Of a stretch of 64,000 nt of DNA, positions 8,491 to 15,394 are shown piece after piece (the stretch's first letter is position 1; each line of letters opens with the position of its first letter). Location of the stretch: contig NZ_CP147846.1 in the NCBI RefSeq assembly GCF_037327425.1, positions 2,790,001 through 2,854,000 on the forward strand, written 5' to 3'. The notes beneath the pieces are model-generated. The model saw only the letters and a program-made list of their open reading frames with translations, was not told the origin of the DNA and did no database searches. This stretch comes from Rhodococcus sovatensis (GTDB lineage: Bacteria; Actinomycetota; Actinomycetes; Mycobacteriales; Mycobacteriaceae). Made by a program: the position numbers and the translations under genes.

Positions 8491-10395
8491 ATGTCCGTGC
8501 AACCCACCACACGTCGCCGCGTTCATCCCGTCGACGAAGTCTTACCCGTTCCGAAGCTTGCGGCGTACGGCTTTCAGCACGTCGTCGCGTTCTATGCAGG
8601 TGCAGTCCTGGTGCCGATCATCATCGGTAGCGCCATCGGTCTGACCAACGAACAGCTCATCCATCTGATCAACGCAGATCTGTTCACATGCGGAATCGCA
8701 TCGATCATCCAGTCGGTCGGCTTCTGGAAGATCGGCGTGCGGCTGCCCCTGCTGCAGGGCGTCACGTTCGCAGGCGTGTCGCCGGTCATCGCGATCGCAA
8801 TGGCCAACGGTGGAGGCACCGACGGCCTGCTGTACGTCTACGGGGCGGTGATAGTCGCCGGCCTCGTCACGTTCTTCATGGCTCCGTACTTCAGCAAGCT
8901 TCTTCGGTTCTTCCCGCCCGTGGTGACCGGCACTGTCATCACCATCATCGGTGTTGCTCTGCTGCCCGTCGCGGTGAACGATGCAGTCACCAATCCTGCA
9001 ACACACGAGCAGGATCCGACCAACGGTCGATGGATGGCCTACGCCATCGGCACTCTGCTGATCATCGTGCTGATCCAGCGATTCTTCAAGGGGTTCATGG
9101 CGACGATCGCTGTTCTCCTCGGTTTGGTGATCGGCAGCGCCGTCGCATTCGTACTGGGAGACATGAGCTTCGACGGTACCGGCGAGGCGTCGTGGGTCGG
9201 TTTCACCCAGCCGTTCCTGTTCGGCGCCCCCAAGTTCAGCCTCATCGCCATCATCTCGATGATCGTGGTCATGCTCATCATTGCTGTCGAGACCACCGGC
9301 AGTGTCTACGCCACCGGAGAGATCGTCGGCAAACGCATCAAGAAGGACGATATCGCGGCGACTCTCCGCGCGGACGGTGTCGCAACGGTCATCGGTGGCA
9401 CCTTCAACTCGTTCCCGTACACGGCCTTCTCGGAGAACGTCGGTCTGGTTCGACTCACCGGTGTTCGGAGCCGGTGGGTCGTCGCGGCAGCAGGCGGCAT
9501 CATGATCTTGCTCGGGCTCCTACCGAAAACCGCGGCGGTCGTCGCGTCGATCCCACCTCCAGTCCTGGGTGGTGCGGCGCTCGCGCTGTTCGCGACGGTT
9601 GCCGTCGTCGGCATCCAGACGCTCTCGAAGGTCGACTTCACCGACCACCGGAACCTCATCATCGTCGCGACCAGCCTCGGTCTGGCCATGCTGGTGACAA
9701 TTCAACCGAGCGTCTCCCAAGGTGTCCCAGCCTGGTTGGAAATGCTGTTCGGAAGCGGAATCGTACTAGGCGCCGTTACCGCGATCGTGCTGAACGTCCT
9801 GTTCTTCCACATCGGAAGCCGTGGTCAGGCAGTGGCGGGAGGCCCAGGCAAGGGCATCACCCTCGACAAGGTGAATGCAATGACGCCGGACGAGTTCGCA
9901 GCCACCTTCGGCGGTCTCGTCCAGGGCACCCCGTGGGTGGTCGAGCGTGCGTACCAACAGGCACCGTTCGCCGACGCGCACAGCCTGCGTGAGGCATTCC
10001 AGGAATCCCTGCTGGCGGGGACGACGGAGGAGCAGCTCGAACTCATCAACAACTACCCCGACCTGGGCAGTGAAGATGCAACCGGGACGCTGAACGCATC
10101 CGATCACATCGGGTTGTCCAACCTCGAAGAGGACGAGCACGAGAACATCGTTCAACTCGCGGCCGAGTATCGGCAGCACTTCGGCTTTCCCCTCGTGATC
10201 TGCGCGCGCGAGACCGAACGATACGATCGAGTACTCGCCAATGGGTGGTCCAGAATCGAGAACGCTACCGCCGCGGAACGGTCGTTCGCGATGATCGAGA
10301 TCGCCAAGATAGCGAACTACCGCTTCGATGACCTCGTCGCCGATGCCAACCCCATCGCCGCCGCCCGATTCGGTCGCCTCACCGAGTACAGATAG
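8491..10395 (+). CDS. NCS2 uric acid/xanthine permease fused to a degenerate OHCU decarboxylase-like domain
   Basis: This 634-aa protein has residues 1 to about 450 forming an NCS2 nucleobase:cation symporter with about 14 membrane helices. It shows family motifs QHVVAFYAGAVLVPIIIG near the start, LPLLQGVTFAG, ETTGSVYATGEIVGK and FNSFPYTAFSENVGLVRLTG. Residues from about 465 to 625 match the fungal/Bacillus-type OHCU decarboxylase fold (MTPDEFAATFGG, then FGFPLVICARE). The catalytic His is Tyr522 (NNYPDLGS), and the Glu-Gln pair expected before the AGL segment is missing. The domain therefore probably does not decarboxylate and may sense or bind a ureidoimidazoline. ATG 8491 is preceded by GAGG; a longer N-terminus from 8341 is open but not family-like. 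Confidence 0.9.
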   Translation: MSVQPTTRRRVHPVDEVLPVPKLAAYGFQHVVAFYAGAVLVPIIIGSAIGLTNEQLIHLINADLFTCGIASIIQSVGFWKIGVRLPLLQGVTFAGVSPVIAIAMANGGGTDGLLYVYGAVIVAGLVTFFMAPYFSKLLRFFPPVVTGTVITIIGVALLPVAVNDAVTNPATHEQDPTNGRWMAYAIGTLLIIVLIQRFFKGFMATIAVLLGLVIGSAVAFVLGDMSFDGTGEASWVGFTQPFLFGAPKFSLIAIISMIVVMLIIAVETTGSVYATGEIVGKRIKKDDIAATLRADGVATVIGGTFNSFPYTAFSENVGLVRLTGVRSRWVVAAAGGIMILLGLLPKTAAVVASIPPPVLGGAALALFATVAVVGIQTLSKVDFTDHRNLIIVATSLGLAMLVTIQPSVSQGVPAWLEMLFGSGIVLGAVTAIVLNVLFFHIGSRGQAVAGGPGKGITLDKVNAMTPDEFAATFGGLVQGTPWVVERAYQQAPFADAHSLREAFQESLLAGTTEEQLELINNYPDLGSEDATGTLNASDHIGLSNLEEDEHENIVQLAAEYRQHFGFPLVICARETERYDRVLANGWSRIENATAAERSFAMIEIAKIANYRFDDLVADANPIAAARFGRLTEYR

Positions 10396-10404
10396 CGAGA
10401 TGCG

Positions 10405-10908
10405 TTGTTACACGAATGGATAGGCCTGGATGGTTTCAACAGGCTCTCGGATCGACAGGCGATGCATGCATTGTTCGAGTGCTGCTCGTCGTCGATCTGG
10501 GCGCGTCGCGTCGCCTGTTCCCGTCCCTACTCCACCCGAGATCAGCTTCTGGACAGAGCAGATCGGGTTCTCGCGGAGCTCTCGGAGGCGGAAGTCGACA
10601 ATGCGCTCGACGGGCATCCGAGGATCGGAGACAAAGCCGACAACGCATCGTCCAAGCGCGAACAGGCAGCGGTACAGAGCGCGGGCGCCGATGTGCTGAC
10701 CGCGCTGGCCGAAGCAAACCGCAAGTACGAGGCCCAATTCGGCCACGTGTACCTGGTGTGCGCTACAGGTCGGTCGGCTCCGGAGTTGCTCGCTATCCTC
10801 GACGAGAGACTGGGGAACGACCCCGAGACCGAGCGACGGGTATTGCGAGTGGAATTGGCAAAGATCAACAGAATCCGGCTGAACCGCATGCTGGGGCCCG
10901 AAGAATGA
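10405..10908 (+). CDS. 2-oxo-4-hydroxy-4-carboxy-5-ureidoimidazoline (OHCU) decarboxylase
   Basis: This 167-aa OHCU decarboxylase is complete and canonical: FNRLSDRQAMHALFECCSSSIWA, RPY, HPRIG with catalytic His71, SSKREQAAV with the Glu-Gln pair, and the C-terminal NDPETERRVLRVELAKINRIRL block. It converts OHCU, made by the hydrolase encoded next, to S-allantoin. The start appears to be the TTG at 10405, the only suitable in-frame start before the conserved FNRL. Its stop overlaps the ATG of the hydroxyisourate hydrolase (ATGA at 10905-10908). It follows the permease fusion by 9 nt. Confidence 0.92.
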   Translation: MLHEWIGLDGFNRLSDRQAMHALFECCSSSIWARRVACSRPYSTRDQLLDRADRVLAELSEAEVDNALDGHPRIGDKADNASSKREQAAVQSAGADVLTALAEANRKYEAQFGHVYLVCATGRSAPELLAILDERLGNDPETERRVLRVELAKINRIRLNRMLGPEE

Positions 10909-11231
10909 GTGGGCTGAGCACCCACGTTCTCGACGCGGTCAGCGGCGCGCCTGCCGTCGGCATACGAGTTGCGCTCTGTCGCGAGGGCGACGGTGAGATC
11001 TCGACCGCGGCAACCGATGCAGACGGGCGGATTGCCGAATTGCTACCGGGACCGATCGACTCCGGGACGTACCGACTCGTGTTCGACACCGGCCAGTACT
11101 TCGAGTCACTCGGCACACCGACGTTCTATCCGGAGGTGTCCATCTCGTTCACCGTCGCCGACCCGCTCGCGCACTACCACGTCCCATTGCTGTTGTCCCC
11201 GTTCGCCTATTCGACCTATCGCGGGAGTTGA
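10905..11231 (+). CDS. 5-hydroxyisourate hydrolase (transthyretin-like)
   Basis: This 108-aa transthyretin-related hydrolase has the N-terminal signature LSTHVLDAVSGAPA (active-site His) and the C-terminal family tag YSTYRGS. It opens 5-hydroxyisourate, the urate oxidase product, to OHCU. The length is normal for the bacterial enzyme and no signal peptide is present, so it is cytosolic. ATG overlaps the stop of the OHCU decarboxylase by 4 nt, and the urate oxidase ATG follows 1 nt after its stop, so the three consecutive enzymes are encoded in one transcript in reverse pathway order. Confidence 0.95.
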   Translation: MSGLSTHVLDAVSGAPAVGIRVALCREGDGEISTAATDADGRIAELLPGPIDSGTYRLVFDTGQYFESLGTPTFYPEVSISFTVADPLAHYHVPLLLSPFAYSTYRGS

Positions 11232-11232
11232 C

Positions 11233-12153
11233 ATGACCGACCTGAACGGCAAGATCGTCCTCGGGGCCAACCAGTACGGCAAGGCCGAAAATCGCGTCGT
11301 GCGCATCTACCGCGATACACCTCGACACGAGATCCACGACATCAACGTCTCCAGCGCTCTGCGAGGTGACTTTTCCCCCGCTCACCTTCTCGGCGATCAG
11401 TCGAACGTCCTTCCGACCGACACCCAGAAGCAGACCGCATACACCTACGCCAAGTCCAAGGGCTTGCTGCACATAGAGAGCTACGGTCTCGACCTCGCCC
11501 GGCACTACGTCGACGACGTCGAACCCGTCGAGGGTGCGCGTATCGAACTGGAAGAGTATGCGTGGCAACGAGTCGTGATCGACGGTGCCGAGCACGACCA
11601 CACCTGGACGCGGAAGGGTGAGGAGATCAGGACCTCTGCCGTGACTGTCGAGGGCAAGGGTGAGTACCAGCGCACCTGGGTGATCAGCGGCTTCAAGGAG
11701 ATGATCATCCTCAAGTCCACTGGCTCCGAATTCGCGGGATTCCTCGAAGACGAACTGACAGTTCTCGAACCGACCCACGACCGAGTGATGGCCACGTCGC
11801 TGACCGCGCAATGGCGATACACGCATACCGATGTCGACTGGGACGGGGTGTACGCCGGGGTCAAAGCAGCGATGATCGAACGATTCGCCAACCTGCAATC
11901 GCTCGCCCTGCAGCAGACGCTGTACGCAATGGGCGAAGCCGTGCTCGAAAAGTACCCGTTCATCGCCGAGATCCGCATGTCCGCGCCGAACAAGCACCAC
12001 TTCCTCTACGACATCGGCCGTTTCGGCGTCGAGAACAACAACGAAGTCTTCAATGCCGACGACCGTCCGTACGGCCTCATCCAGGCAACCGTGGAACGCG
12101 AGGACGCACCCGAGAGCGGATCTGCCTGGCGCACGTACTCGATAGTCGGGTAG
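11233..12153 (+). CDS. Urate oxidase (uricase)
   Basis: This 306-aa two-T-fold uricase shows family features: VLGANQYGKAENRVVRIYRD with the catalytic Lys, NVLPTDTQKQTAY with the partner Thr, the FANLQSLALQQTLYAMG helix, and SAPNKHHFLYDIGRFG with the active-site His. It oxidises urate to 5-hydroxyisourate with O2 and no cofactor. It closes the permease, OHCU decarboxylase, hydrolase, uricase operon. A 44-bp palindrome lies 37 nt after the stop and may end the transcript. Confidence 0.96.
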   Translation: MTDLNGKIVLGANQYGKAENRVVRIYRDTPRHEIHDINVSSALRGDFSPAHLLGDQSNVLPTDTQKQTAYTYAKSKGLLHIESYGLDLARHYVDDVEPVEGARIELEEYAWQRVVIDGAEHDHTWTRKGEEIRTSAVTVEGKGEYQRTWVISGFKEMIILKSTGSEFAGFLEDELTVLEPTHDRVMATSLTAQWRYTHTDVDWDGVYAGVKAAMIERFANLQSLALQQTLYAMGEAVLEKYPFIAEIRMSAPNKHHFLYDIGRFGVENNNEVFNADDRPYGLIQATVEREDAPESGSAWRTYSIVG

Positions 12154-12189
12154 GCGCTCCGCGCCAGTAGCCCGAAGGCGCTCCGCGCT

Positions 12190-12233
12190 AGTGGCACGGT
12201 TATGTGCAGCCCAACGTACTCAACCGTGCCACT
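12190..12233. repeat. 44-bp palindromic repeat, copy A (3' of urate oxidase)
   Basis: Perfect 12-bp arms AGTGGCACGGTT (12190-12201) and AACCGTGCCACT (12222-12233) surround a 20-nt centre. The flank carries GCGCTCCGCGC twice (about 12160 and 12180). The same 44-bp architecture recurs at 33691 and 52758. It lies between the convergent uricase and DUF2461 genes, so it may also act as a transcription terminator for both. Confidence 0.85.
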
Positions 12234-12244
12234 GGTCCGGGGCC

Positions 12245-12874
12245 CTACTGCAGAACCTGCTCCGCCCACTCGACCAGCGGCGCCATGTTCCGCCACGCAT
12301 CTCGAACCTGCACCGCAGCGTCGGGAGTCTCGAGCCACGGGGGTGAACCGAAGTGCCTGCTGACCGTGAGCGTCTTGTGGCGCAGCAGATCTATTCGCGG
12401 ATGGTCCGCCTCGTAGCCCCGCGGTTTCGTCTTCAGCTGGTCGCCGCCGATGTCGAACCCTGCCTCCTGCATGGCGGCCACGATGCCTTCGAGCTCGGTT
12501 CCGCGGACCTCCGTGTCGACTGCTTCGCGGAATCTGGCGATCCCCTCGGTGGTCGCGCCGTAGAAACCGCCTGCGACGAACAGCCCCGCCGGGTCGATCT
12601 GCACGTAGTACCCCAAGCTCGGCCCCCTCGCGACGAAGGCACCCTGATGCGCCTTGTACGGGGTCTTGTCCTTGGAGAACCGGACATCGCGGTACGGCCG
12701 AAACAGCTTGGCCTGGCCGAATTCCGGCTCCAACACGGCCGCAAGCGCCGCCATCGGGGCCTTTACGGATCGGTCGTAGACATCCTTGTGGGCGTTCCAC
12801 CAGACTTTGCTGTTGTCAGCTTCGAGGTCCTCGTAGAAGTCGAGCGCAGCGAACGGGATTCCGGTGAAAGCCAT
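12245..12874 (-). CDS. DUF2461 (TIGR02453 family) protein
   Basis: This 209-aa DUF2461 protein has the family opening FAALDFYEDLEADNSKVWWNAHKDVYD, then FRPYRDVRFSKDKTPYK and GYYVQIDPAGLFVAGG. Its biochemical role is unknown. The ATG at 12874 is preferred over an upstream in-frame extension because family members begin a few residues before the FxxLxFLxxL-like block. It follows pucR on the same strand by 10 nt and may be cotranscribed, although it has no known link to purine breakdown. Confidence 0.85.
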   Translation of the reverse strand: MAFTGIPFAALDFYEDLEADNSKVWWNAHKDVYDRSVKAPMAALAAVLEPEFGQAKLFRPYRDVRFSKDKTPYKAHQGAFVARGPSLGYYVQIDPAGLFVAGGFYGATTEGIARFREAVDTEVRGTELEGIVAAMQEAGFDIGGDQLKTKPRGYEADHPRIDLLRHKTLTVSRHFGSPPWLETPDAAVQVRDAWRNMAPLVEWAEQVLQ

Positions 12875-12884
12875 ACGGGCAATT

Positions 12885-14435
12885 CTAGGTGGCGGGCGTA
12901 CCCACAGACTCCAGTGCCAGAAACACATCGAGCCGGTCGGTCGTCGACCCGAGATCGCGCCCGAGCAATTCCTCGACTCGTTTGATCCGGTACCGGACGG
13001 TGTTCAGGTGCACGTGCAACACTTCGGCTGTCCGGTTCCACGACCCGCCCTGCGCGAGGAATTCTCGCAGGGTCTCGAGCAGCCCGGAATCTCCGTCGTA
13101 CTCCAACACCGGACCCAGCACTCGCACCGCGTATTCACGTCGGACCCGGTCGGGAAGTGTCGACACCAACGACAATGCCGAGTCCAAGTCACCTGCAGCG
13201 ACGACCGCCACTTGTCGATCACTGGCTCGGGCGACGTCAGCCGCGTGCCGCGCAGCATGGATCGCTCCTTCGAGTGCGGCCCCGGTCACCTCGGAGCTGA
13301 CTCCGACGGCCAATCTGGCGCGGCCGATACCAGGAGCCAGTCTTCGCAAACGCGTGCGCAGAACAGGCACGATGTCGAGGTCCTTCGTCGCGACGATTCC
13401 GACGACGTCTCCCCTGGTTCCGCCTCCGACACACCGGCCACCGAAGGACGTGAGAGTGTCCGACAGCACGGTTCTGAGCAGTTCGTTCATGTCGCCTCGA
13501 CCGACGAACGCCGCGCTGATCACCACCAGCGGACGATCGGGATCCACCCCGGCTTGGCGAAGGCGGACGAGAGTTTCGGCCTTGGACCAATCCTCTTCGA
13601 GCAACTGCACGGCCTGATCAGCGATTTCACGACGCACAAGACGACCTTCTTCGCGTCGGGCCCGGTCGAGTGCCGCGATCGAGGCGAGCTGGCCGAACGC
13701 ATCGGCGATGGGCGGACTGAATTCCTCGAAATTGCCCGCGGCTGCAATGAACCAGCGCATCGCACGCGACGACAGCGACGCCCCGACGGCGAAGATGCTG
13801 TATTCACGCCCGCCGTCGAGGCTGACGGTGGCGGGCAGACGATCGGCCGACAGTGCCCGATGAGTGAGCGCATCGACATCGGCGTCGGAGAACGGTGTGG
13901 CCTCGAGGACCAGACGACGGCCGGTCGCCGTGAAGATCAAGCACTGCATACCGGTTTCGCGGGCGGTGTGCAGTGCCAGTTCGTCGAGGGCTCGCCCCTC
14001 GGCCACTGCCGTCAACAGCTGCCGCTGACGCATCAACGAGGAATTGAGTGCGGCGATTCGGTCGCCCGTGACACGTCCGACCAAGAACTCCGTGAGATCA
14101 CCGAAGGACACCGATTCGGGTACCGCCAGGAGCGGAAGTCCATGACGCTCGCACGCGTCGACGAGATCGTCCGGTATGTGGCCGAGCAAGCCCTCCCCGG
14201 CAGCCAATGCCGCAGCGCCCGAGCCGAACACCGCGGCGACGAAGGTCTCCGAATCGCCGGGCTCACGCCTCCAGACCAGTCCCGTGATGACGAGTTCACC
14301 GCCGGCGATGTAGCGAGACGGATCAGGAAGGTCCGTGGTGAACGTCCACCGTACTGTCCGGTCGAGCGCGTCCCGGTCGGTCGTGAGCAGTCTGATGCCG
14401 AACTCCGGCACGTCGAGCAAGTCCTTGACCTGCAC
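12885..14435 (-). CDS. pucR: PucR family transcriptional regulator of purine catabolism
   Basis: This 516-aa protein has an N-terminal PucR domain (about residues 1-125, VKDLLDVPEFGIRLLTTD then FLVGRVTGD), a central GGDEF-like/CdaR region, and a C-terminal helix-turn-helix (about residues 445-500, ETLREFLAQGGSWNRTAEVL and HLNTVRYRIKRVEELLG). Regulators of this family respond to purine-degradation intermediates. Its site between the uricase operon and the xanthine dehydrogenase operon supports that role. The GTG at 14435 is chosen because GGAGGGGGA lies just upstream. It is divergent from the dehydrogenase genes over 149 nt, which should hold the control sites. No clear PucR box was identified. 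Confidence 0.9.
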   Translation of the reverse strand: MQVKDLLDVPEFGIRLLTTDRDALDRTVRWTFTTDLPDPSRYIAGGELVITGLVWRREPGDSETFVAAVFGSGAAALAAGEGLLGHIPDDLVDACERHGLPLLAVPESVSFGDLTEFLVGRVTGDRIAALNSSLMRQRQLLTAVAEGRALDELALHTARETGMQCLIFTATGRRLVLEATPFSDADVDALTHRALSADRLPATVSLDGGREYSIFAVGASLSSRAMRWFIAAAGNFEEFSPPIADAFGQLASIAALDRARREEGRLVRREIADQAVQLLEEDWSKAETLVRLRQAGVDPDRPLVVISAAFVGRGDMNELLRTVLSDTLTSFGGRCVGGGTRGDVVGIVATKDLDIVPVLRTRLRRLAPGIGRARLAVGVSSEVTGAALEGAIHAARHAADVARASDRQVAVVAAGDLDSALSLVSTLPDRVRREYAVRVLGPVLEYDGDSGLLETLREFLAQGGSWNRTAEVLHVHLNTVRYRIKRVEELLGRDLGSTTDRLDVFLALESVGTPAT

Positions 14436-14584
14436 GCATCCCCCTCCGACTGCCCTTGTTTGTACGAACGGACAATAACGAGCACGTGTTTCACGCGCGT
14501 TTCCGTCGTATCGCATCAGTACGCCTCCCACGTAACAGTTGTTCACTAGAGTTCAAGATGACTTGGATGTGAAGGTGGTGACGC
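14436..14584. promoter_or_regulatory. Divergent control region between pucR and the xanthine dehydrogenase operon
   Basis: This 149-nt non-coding region separates two divergently transcribed units. It holds an imperfect dyad with outer TTGT/ACAA at about 14457-14472, a CACGTG hexamer near 14490, and a direct GTTCA repeat around 14548-14562. These are candidate PucR sites by position only. No match to a published operator is claimed. Confidence 0.45.
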
Positions 14585-15394
14585 GTGGACCTGGGGACTA
14601 TCGAGGATGTCGTAATTCCCGACGGTAGGTCCGGGCTCCCTCCCGGTCACGTCGATACAGCCGTCATGGCGGGCGGGACCTGGTTGATGTCGGAGAAGCA
14701 AGACCATCTACGACGCCTGGTCGATATCACTGCTCTCGGATGGGATCCGATCACCGCGGGCGAGGGGCTCGAAATCGCCGCGACGTGCACAATCGAAGAA
14801 CTGTCCCGAGCTCACTTCGACCGCGAGTGGCCTGCAACCGTTCTCTTCGAGCAATGCGCAACGGCTCTGCTCGCGTCGTTCAAGATCTGGAAGGTTGCGA
14901 CGGTCGGCGGCAACATCTGTTTGTCACTGCCTGCGGGCGCGATGATCTCGCTGGCGACTGCGCTCGATGGCGTTGCGTTCGTCTGGTCTTCCGACGGCGC
15001 CGACTACCGCATTCCCGTCGTGGATCTGGTGACCGGCCCGCACGAGAACGCTCTGCGCATCGGTGACGTCGTGCGCAGTATCGAGTTGCCCGGGCGAGCA
15101 CTGTCCGCGCGCACCGCGTTTCGAAAGACTGCCCTGTCGCCGCTCGGTCGGTCGGCGGCGGTCGTCATCGGGCGCGTGGATCTCGACGGTCGATTCGTAC
15201 TCTCGATCACGGCATCGACAACTCGCCCCCACGTTTTCCGATTCCCGACGCCTCCCGCGCAGGACGAGCTGGTTTCTACTCTGGCAGAGGGCATTCCAGA
15301 CGCAGCCTGGTACGACGATCCACACGGCGCACCGGATTGGCGCAGGCACATCACTCTGCGGTCGGCCCAGGAGATACTCGAGGAGTTGACGTGA
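14585..15394 (+). CDS. Xanthine dehydrogenase FAD-binding subunit (CoxM/XdhB-like)
   Basis: This 269-aa FAD-binding protein is of the molybdopterin dehydrogenase type. It shows AVMAGGTWLMSEKQDHLRRLVDI (FAD pyrophosphate loop), the ATVGGNICLSLPAG motif (typically TxGGNxxxxxPxxD), and the C-terminal RTAFRKTALSPLGRSAAVVIG region of the CO-dehydrogenase flavoprotein C domain. It passes electrons from the Fe-S centres to FAD and NAD. GTG start at 14585 with AAGGTGG upstream. The Fe-S/Mo subunit gene overlaps its stop by 4 nt (GTGA). Confidence 0.9.
   Translation: MDLGTIEDVVIPDGRSGLPPGHVDTAVMAGGTWLMSEKQDHLRRLVDITALGWDPITAGEGLEIAATCTIEELSRAHFDREWPATVLFEQCATALLASFKIWKVATVGGNICLSLPAGAMISLATALDGVAFVWSSDGADYRIPVVDLVTGPHENALRIGDVVRSIELPGRALSARTAFRKTALSPLGRSAAVVIGRVDLDGRFVLSITASTTRPHVFRFPTPPAQDELVSTLAEGIPDAAWYDDPHGAPDWRRHITLRSAQEILEELT

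Noticed and set aside
12864..14549. 561-codon plus-strand frame covering pucR
   Set aside because: pucR on the other strand has full N- and C-terminal domain motifs and a good ribosome site; this frame has none.
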